From NCBI GenBank assembly GCA_039980455.1, contig JBDXCG010000003.1, positions 1,550,001 to 1,614,000 on the forward strand: a DNA stretch of 64,000 bases, written 5' to 3'. The translations under genes and the position numbers were made by a program. Below, one piece after another: positions 59,053 to 64,000 of this stretch; position 1 is the stretch's first letter; each line of letters starts with the position of its first letter. The notes below the pieces were generated by a model, which was given only the letters and a program-made list of their open reading frames with translations, had not been told where the DNA came from and did no database searches. Source of the DNA: CALINF01 sp039980455. Lineage in GTDB: Bacteria; Pseudomonadota; Gammaproteobacteria; Pseudomonadales; Halieaceae.

Positions 59053-60890
59053 GCAAAATCATTCTTGTGGGCAGCCCCAACTCCGGTAAGAGTCTGCTAT
59101 TCAACAGGCTCACGGGACTGCAACAAAAAGTCGCCAATTTTCCCGGCATCACCGTGGATATTGCCTCAGGAAAGCTTTCGGACGCGCCAGATCTAGAACT
59201 GGTGGACTACCCGGGTACCTATTCGTTACAACCCATCTCAGGTGAAGAGCAAGTGGCAGTTGCCCAGTTCACCGCCAGCCTGGATGATCCGAATGTCAGT
59301 CAGGTGTTATGTGTTATTGATGTCACCCGGTTGGAAAAGAGCCTCTACTTTACCCTGCAAGTCATTCGCGAATGTGCTCGCCACGGCAAGCCCGTGATCG
59401 TTGCTGGCAACATGATCGACGTACTGCATCGTCACAATATCCAGCTGGAGGCGGCGGGTCTTGCTGACGCCCTGGGCGCACCGTTGGTGCCAATTTCGGG
59501 TCGCAGTGGAGAAGGACTGGATACCCTGCTGGACAAGCTTCAAGAGAATGCCGACCGGGATGTCCCGCCATCAAGTGGCACTCCATGGTCTGATACACCC
59601 GACGTATTGCTACGCGGAACAGCCCACCAACTGGCGGGTCAATATGGTCCTAAGGGCGATATTCTGGTGCGCACTCAAAGCCGATTGGACAACTTTTTTC
59701 TCCATACTGGCAGCGGCGGTATCGTATTTTTCTCCATTATGTTTTTGCTGTTCCAATCCATCTTTACCTGGTCAGCGCCAATAATGGACGCAATCGAATC
59801 GGGCCTAGGCACCTTATCTAATTGGGTGGTGCCCGCACTACCCTATCAAGTCATGCAGGACTTTACGGCAGACGCTATCTTCTCGGGCATCGGTGCCTTC
59901 CTTGTGTTCGTGCCACAGATATTCGTGCTTACCGTCATCATTGGCATTCTGGAAGACTCAGGCTACATGGCCAGAGCGGCATTAATCTGTCATAGACCAC
60001 TGCGAATTTTTGGTCTTACAGGGAAAAGTTTTATCCCCATGCTATCGGGAGTGGCCTGCGCCATACCGGGTATCTATGCCGCGCGTTCTATCGACTCGCC
60101 GCGCAAACGTCTACTCACGTACCTCGCGATTCCACTGATGCCCTGCTCTGCGCGCTTACCGGTGTACACATTGTTGATCGCAGCGTTTATTCCGAATACC
60201 ACAGCATTTGGCGGCCTGATAGGGGTACAGGGACTAGCCATGTTTCTTACCTACTTCTTCGGGCTGTCCTGCGGTCTACTCGTAACAGGCCTGGTCTCAC
60301 GCATGAGCGAAGATAACTTTACGGACGTACCGTTTGTGCTGGAAATGCCACCCTATCGCATGCCATCGTGGAAGCCGCTACTTCGCAACGCATGGAATCG
60401 CAGTAAGCACTTCGTGACCAAAGCCGGTGTTATTATTCTTGCCGTTACAATCGTGATCTGGATTCTGGGCTACTTCCCTAACTACGGCGCAAGCCTCGGC
60501 GAGTCATGGCTGGGCTCGATTGGCCACTTGGTTGAGCCGATCTTTGCGCCACTGGGATTAGACTGGCGCTACGGCGTTGCCATTATGACGTCCTTTCTCG
60601 CACGCGAAGTATTTGTTGGCACATTGGGGACAATGTTTGGCATACAGAGTGCTGAAGAAAACATGGTGCCGCTGGTAGAGAGCATTCAGAGCAGTGGCTT
60701 GAGCATAGCCTCTGGAGTGGCGCTGCTCGTATTTTTTGCCATTGCACTGATGTGCGTATCGACCATGGCGGTCGTATCTCGCGAATCACGCTCCCACACG
60801 CTGGCGCTAAAAATGTTCGCAGCCTATGGCGTTGCAGCCTACATTCTGGCGGTAATCACCTACCAGCTCGTTTCGTTGCTTGTGAGTTAA
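59049..60890 (+). CDS. feoB: Ferrous iron transporter FeoB
   Basis: The 613 residues are near the short end of the family (E. coli 773). The cytosolic G domain has G1 GSPNSGKSLLFNRLTG, switch I FPGITVD, G3 DYPGTYSLQPISGEEQV, G4 GNMID and G5 PISGRSG. Then come two membrane gate modules, with GIGAFLVFVPQIFVL, LEDSGYMARAALICHRPLRI and FIPMLSGVACAIPGIYAARS, the conserved core. The helical insert after the G domain is shorter than usual, which explains the small size. Together with feoA and the BtrH-like gene it forms one operon. No feoC is present. Confidence 0.94.
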   Translation: MSKIILVGSPNSGKSLLFNRLTGLQQKVANFPGITVDIASGKLSDAPDLELVDYPGTYSLQPISGEEQVAVAQFTASLDDPNVSQVLCVIDVTRLEKSLYFTLQVIRECARHGKPVIVAGNMIDVLHRHNIQLEAAGLADALGAPLVPISGRSGEGLDTLLDKLQENADRDVPPSSGTPWSDTPDVLLRGTAHQLAGQYGPKGDILVRTQSRLDNFFLHTGSGGIVFFSIMFLLFQSIFTWSAPIMDAIESGLGTLSNWVVPALPYQVMQDFTADAIFSGIGAFLVFVPQIFVLTVIIGILEDSGYMARAALICHRPLRIFGLTGKSFIPMLSGVACAIPGIYAARSIDSPRKRLLTYLAIPLMPCSARLPVYTLLIAAFIPNTTAFGGLIGVQGLAMFLTYFFGLSCGLLVTGLVSRMSEDNFTDVPFVLEMPPYRMPSWKPLLRNAWNRSKHFVTKAGVIILAVTIVIWILGYFPNYGASLGESWLGSIGHLVEPIFAPLGLDWRYGVAIMTSFLAREVFVGTLGTMFGIQSAEENMVPLVESIQSSGLSIASGVALLVFFAIALMCVSTMAVVSRESRSHTLALKMFAAYGVAAYILAVITYQLVSLLVS

Positions 60891-60900
60891 TCTCGCAAGC

Positions 60901-62184
60901 TCATCTGCGCTTGCGCGCGTCATACAACCAGATAGCGCCAAACACCGGAAGCAGTAGCAGTGGCGCTATGGCAACAGACTGAAAAGATTCCACGGAGGCA
61001 TAGCGCACCGCTTCTTGCTGCAGCGCCGGTGAGAGCTGTGAGAATTTGTCCAAGCCGCCTGCAGCTTCTGCCTTAGCTGAATCGAAAATCGCCCCCATTC
61101 GCGGCAATACAAACTGAATTGCCATACCGCCAGCAAAGCCCATCAACCCCAACGCCAACGCCCCACCACGGGGAAATCGTTCAGCCGTTATTGCGAGCAT
61201 GGTAGGCCACAAATAGCACACCCCCATTCCCCAGATAGTTGCAGCAATAAACGCAAGCATGGGTGAATCAGCGAGGCTGAGTGCATACAGTCCTATCGCC
61301 GCTGCAAGCGCACTGACACACATCAGGCCAACAGATGAAATACGTTCAACAATTGGCCCGGCAAAATGACGCATCACAAACATCAGCGCACTCACATACA
61401 CCAGCAGCAAAATGCCTTGCATGCCGACAATGTTGGACAGGGTAATATTGACCCACTGACCCGGTGCAAGCTCAGAAGCAGCAGTGAGAAACATGCAGCC
61501 CCAGAAAACCCAGAACAGCGGGCGCCGTAACAGCTCTGAGAGCATGTCTGCGTAGCTTGCACCCGAGGCAACCCGCTCTGTCACAGGAAAGGCTGAGCTA
61601 GCCACCAACCAGGTCAGCACCAACGCGGGTAGTAGCAATACCAACATATTCAGCTCCCAGGGCAGGCCAAAACTGGAAATGGCCACGCCCAATAACCCCC
61701 CAACCACGATTCCCGCAGGCCACCACGCATGCAAAATATTCAGCCGATGGGTTTTTTCTTCGGGATACAGCGCCGCAACCATAGGATTAGACGCAGCTTC
61801 AACCGCGCCCCATCCCAACCCCGTCAACAGTAAACTCATTAGCACCAGACTATGTACACCATCGCCGATTGGCGCTATGGCAGCCACCAGAAGACCCGCC
61901 GCGCCCGCTATGTAACCCAGCGCCGCAAGCAACAGCATGCGCTTCATACCCACCAAGTCGACCAAGGCGCTGCCAAACAGCAGCGTGAGGGCAAAACCGG
62001 TAAACGTTACACCCAATGCCTCGCCAACTAATGCGGCAGAATTGGCCAAGTCTATTTTGTCAAAGATATCGGCTTGCAGGTTGGGCGCGATATTGGCTCT
62101 CACAGCAAAGCCCAGACCAATCATAAAGATCGACAGATTGCCTACGTAGTAAAGGCGTCGTCGATCGATAGTCTCTGAGTTCAT
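60901..62184 (-). CDS. MFS transporter
   Basis: The 427 residues contain about 12 membrane segments with no signal peptide. Features are LYYVGNLSIFMIGLGFAVRA in segment 1, FGSALVDLVGMKRMLLLAAL (a motif A-like loop between segments 2 and 3) and GAVEAASNPMVAALYPEEKT. The resemblance is to FucP/sugar-MFS or related carbohydrate importers. It ends 10 bases after the feoB stop (convergent) and lies downstream of a sugar isomerase/epimerase gene and a Gfo/Idh gene on the same strand, so the substrate is probably a sugar or polyol. Confidence 0.85.
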   Translation of the reverse strand: MNSETIDRRRLYYVGNLSIFMIGLGFAVRANIAPNLQADIFDKIDLANSAALVGEALGVTFTGFALTLLFGSALVDLVGMKRMLLLAALGYIAGAAGLLVAAIAPIGDGVHSLVLMSLLLTGLGWGAVEAASNPMVAALYPEEKTHRLNILHAWWPAGIVVGGLLGVAISSFGLPWELNMLVLLLPALVLTWLVASSAFPVTERVASGASYADMLSELLRRPLFWVFWGCMFLTAASELAPGQWVNITLSNIVGMQGILLLVYVSALMFVMRHFAGPIVERISSVGLMCVSALAAAIGLYALSLADSPMLAFIAATIWGMGVCYLWPTMLAITAERFPRGGALALGLMGFAGGMAIQFVLPRMGAIFDSAKAEAAGGLDKFSQLSPALQQEAVRYASVESFQSVAIAPLLLLPVFGAIWLYDARKRR

Positions 62185-62220
62185 TATTGTCTCCTGCGCT
62201 GGCGGCTAGTTACTGTGAGG

Positions 62221-63267
62221 TTAGTCGAGACCCAGGATACGTCGGTTAGCAACCTCGTCGGCTCCCGACGAAGCAAAGTCATCGAACGCTCGATCAGTGG
62301 TGCGGATCATATGGGCCTCGATAAACGGCGCGCCTTCCGCTGCACCATCTTCGGGGTGCTTCAAGCAGCATTCCCACTCCAGAACCGCCCAGCCCTCGTA
62401 GCCATACTTGGCAAATTGGCTGAAGATGGCATTGAAGTCTATCTGGCCATCGCCCAATGATCTGAAACGGCCTGGCCGATCCTTCCAAGACTGATAACCG
62501 CCATAAATGCCTGAGCGGCCATTGGGATTAAACTCCGCATCCTTTACGTGAAACATCTTGATACGTTCGTGATAAAAATCGATGAACTGCACATAGTCCA
62601 GCTGCTGCAACAGGAAATGGCTAGGGTCATACAGAATGTGGCAGCGTGGATGATCGCCGGTTGCCGCGAGAAAACGCTCGAAAGTCACGCCATCATGCAA
62701 ATCCTCACCGGGATGAATCTCATAACAGAGATCTACACCCGCCTCATCAAACGCATTCAGGATACCCGTCCAGCGCGCCGCCAGCTCGCGAAAACCAGTT
62801 TCGACCAACCCTTCTGGGCGCTGTGGCCAGGGGTATAGCGTATGCCACAGCAACGCGCCCGAAAACGTCGCATGTGCTGTAAGCCCAAGGTTAGCGCTCG
62901 CCTGAGCCGCCAGTAGTAACTGCTGTTGTGCCCAGGCTTGCCGCTCTACCGGTTTGCCTCGCACTGCCTCAGGGGCAAAACCATCGAACATCTCATCGTA
63001 GGCAGGGTGCACTGCAACCAACTGACCTTGTAAATGGGTGGACAATTCGCTGATCTCTACGCCGTGCTCCGCGCATACGCCTTGCAGTTGCTGACAGTAG
63101 TCTACGCTCTGAGCCGCGAGTTCAAGATCGATCAGCCGGCTCTCCCAGGTTGGAATCTGGATACCTTTGTAGCCCATGGAGGCTACCCATTGCGCCATAT
63201 TCGGCAGACTATCAAAAGGCCGTTCGTCACCCACAAACTGGGCCAGAAAAATCGCCGGTCCTTTCAT
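62221..63267 (-). CDS. Sugar phosphate isomerase/epimerase (xylose-isomerase-like TIM barrel)
   Basis: The 348 residues form an AP endonuclease 2/xylose-isomerase-like barrel. Metal-binding residues can be placed in LCYEIHPGEDLHDGV (Glu), HILYDPSHFLLQQLDYVQFI (Asp), IKMFHVKDAEF (His, Asp) and GWAVLEWECCLKHP (Glu). The barrel is complete and the length usual. It is flanked by an MFS transporter gene and a Gfo/Idh/MocA oxidoreductase gene, a common arrangement for oxidative sugar or inositol-like catabolism. Confidence 0.88.
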   Translation of the reverse strand: MKGPAIFLAQFVGDERPFDSLPNMAQWVASMGYKGIQIPTWESRLIDLELAAQSVDYCQQLQGVCAEHGVEISELSTHLQGQLVAVHPAYDEMFDGFAPEAVRGKPVERQAWAQQQLLLAAQASANLGLTAHATFSGALLWHTLYPWPQRPEGLVETGFRELAARWTGILNAFDEAGVDLCYEIHPGEDLHDGVTFERFLAATGDHPRCHILYDPSHFLLQQLDYVQFIDFYHERIKMFHVKDAEFNPNGRSGIYGGYQSWKDRPGRFRSLGDGQIDFNAIFSQFAKYGYEGWAVLEWECCLKHPEDGAAEGAPFIEAHMIRTTDRAFDDFASSGADEVANRRILGLD

Positions 63268-63297
63268 ATCACGCTCACTCTGTTACGGATCTCTTGG

Positions 63298-64000
63298 CTA
63301 AAGATCAGGGAAATTATGCCATTTGATATCACTGCTACTGGCTGCCACCGCAGTTTCGATAAACGCCATGCCGCGTACAGCTTCTTCTATCCCCGGGCAG
63401 TCCATCGCCCAATCTGCAGGACTACGGCCTTCACTTGCAGCTCGAATCTGTTCAGCAAAGGCAATATACAAATTCGCAAACGCCTCTATATACCCTTCCG
63501 GGTGCCCTGGCGGCGTTCGGCAAAACCTCAGTGCATGAGGGTCAAGATACGACGCGCCTGCGCGCAAAACTTCCGCGGGCCGCTCGGCATACTTGAGCGT
63601 GAGCGTATTGGGTTCCTGCTGCGACCAGGTGAGCGAGGCCTTATCACCATAAACAGCAATCAACAGTGCATTCTCTTCACCCAGCGCGATTTGGCTGGCC
63701 AGCAGTACACCGCGTGCACCGTTTTGCAGCCGCAGAAGTACAGCACCATCGTCATCCAAAGACCGCTCGTCAACAACACTGCCAAGGTCCGCGCACAACG
63801 AAGCGATACGCTGCTGTGTAATGTACTCGAGCAAGTTTGCTGCGTGCACACCAATATCGCCCATACAACTACTGACACCGGCCGTCGCTGGATCAAGCCT
63901 CCAGGCTGCCTGCTTATTCTCATCATGCTCAACTGCTGTGGCCAGCCAGCCCTGTGGATACTGTACAACTACTCGTCGCACCTCACCGAGCTCGCCAGAG
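63298..64000 (-). CDS. Gfo/Idh/MocA-family oxidoreductase (N-terminus outside window)
   Basis: The frame stays open to the right edge; about 233 C-terminal residues are seen. They show the GFO_IDH_MocA C-terminal sheet and dimer region: VVQYPQGWLATAVEHDENKQ, GVSSCMGDIGVHAANLLEYI (with the conserved His after DIG), DGAVLLRLQNGARGVLLASQ and the closing IEEAVRGMAFIETAVAAS. The Rossmann part and EKP motif are beyond the edge. It precedes the isomerase gene on the same strand by 30 bases, in the same operon. Likely an NAD-dependent oxidation of a cyclic sugar. Confidence 0.85.
   Translation of the reverse strand, partial: SGELGEVRRVVVQYPQGWLATAVEHDENKQAAWRLDPATAGVSSCMGDIGVHAANLLEYITQQRIASLCADLGSVVDERSLDDDGAVLLRLQNGARGVLLASQIALGEENALLIAVYGDKASLTWSQQEPNTLTLKYAERPAEVLRAGASYLDPHALRFCRTPPGHPEGYIEAFANLYIAFAEQIRAASEGRSPADWAMDCPGIEEAVRGMAFIETAVAASSSDIKWHNFPDL

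Noticed and set aside
1..64000. CRISPR array, insertion sequence or integron
   Set aside because: No regularly spaced direct repeats, transposase or cassette array was seen; the only integrase-type gene is xerD in its housekeeping position.

Overview
The window looks like a single chromosomal stretch of a free-living gammaproteobacterium. The housekeeping gene orders are gammaproteobacterial: mltF-tadA-guaA-guaB/xseA; xerD-dsbC-alaC-hom-thrC-recJ-prfB-lysS; rpsP-rimM-trmD-rplS next to ffh and ypjD; queA-tgt. Several accessory genes (MmgE/PrpD, CaiB and MaoC-type catabolism, a long repeat surface protein, FeoAB, YeeE/YedE) would fit a marine oligotroph of the Cellvibrionales/Halieaceae kind, but that family placement is inference. 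No phage, insertion sequence, CRISPR array or rRNA was seen. One tRNA gene, tRNA-Leu(CAA), is present.

Layout. 1-5.3 kb: end of a lytic transglycosylase gene, tRNA adenosine deaminase, GMP synthesis (guaA, guaB) and exonuclease VII large subunit. 5.3-11.8 kb: an AT-richer membrane sulfatase-fold gene, then a signalling block with a Crp/Fnr-type regulator divergent from a response regulator-class III cyclase, a stand-alone receiver, a membrane histidine kinase and a lipoprotein. 11.8-25.7 kb: a long minus-strand housekeeping run including RF2 with its programmed +1 frameshift. 25.8-31.9 kb: ypjD, a CNNM/CorC-type protein, and the queuosine genes queA-tgt followed by small metabolic genes. 32-38.5 kb: tRNA-Leu, an exported protein with kinase-like motifs divergent from an exported metallophosphoesterase, two small envelope genes and a seven-repeat exported protein. 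38.5-45 kb: a six-gene acyl-CoA catabolic block. 45-51.3 kb: SYLF protein, an oxidoreductase with a signal peptide, a GGDEF-EAL protein and a MatB-like ligase. 51.4-55.7 kb: outer-membrane barrel, a subtilase with a long acidic four-residue-repeat stalk, and a divergent ECF sigma/anti-sigma pair. 55.7-64 kb: a gene-free structured stretch, split YeeE/YedE transporter, CBS protein, a BtrH-like gene translationally coupled to feoA-feoB, and the start of a sugar-catabolic cluster (MFS, isomerase/epimerase, Gfo/Idh dehydrogenase cut by the window edge).

The strongest candidates for something undescribed are: (1) the ECF sigma/anti-sigma/stalked subtilase unit, whose shared intergenic region has an 8-bp palindrome that places a GGAAT element in both directions, each with a CGTC- or CGTT-type -10; (2) the divergent pair of exported kinase-like and phosphoesterase proteins; (3) the BtrH-FeoA-FeoB operon; (4) the cyclase/Crp module whose cyclase carries a histidine-kinase-like H-box in front of its receiver. 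All of these are sequence-reading inferences and no database search was made.
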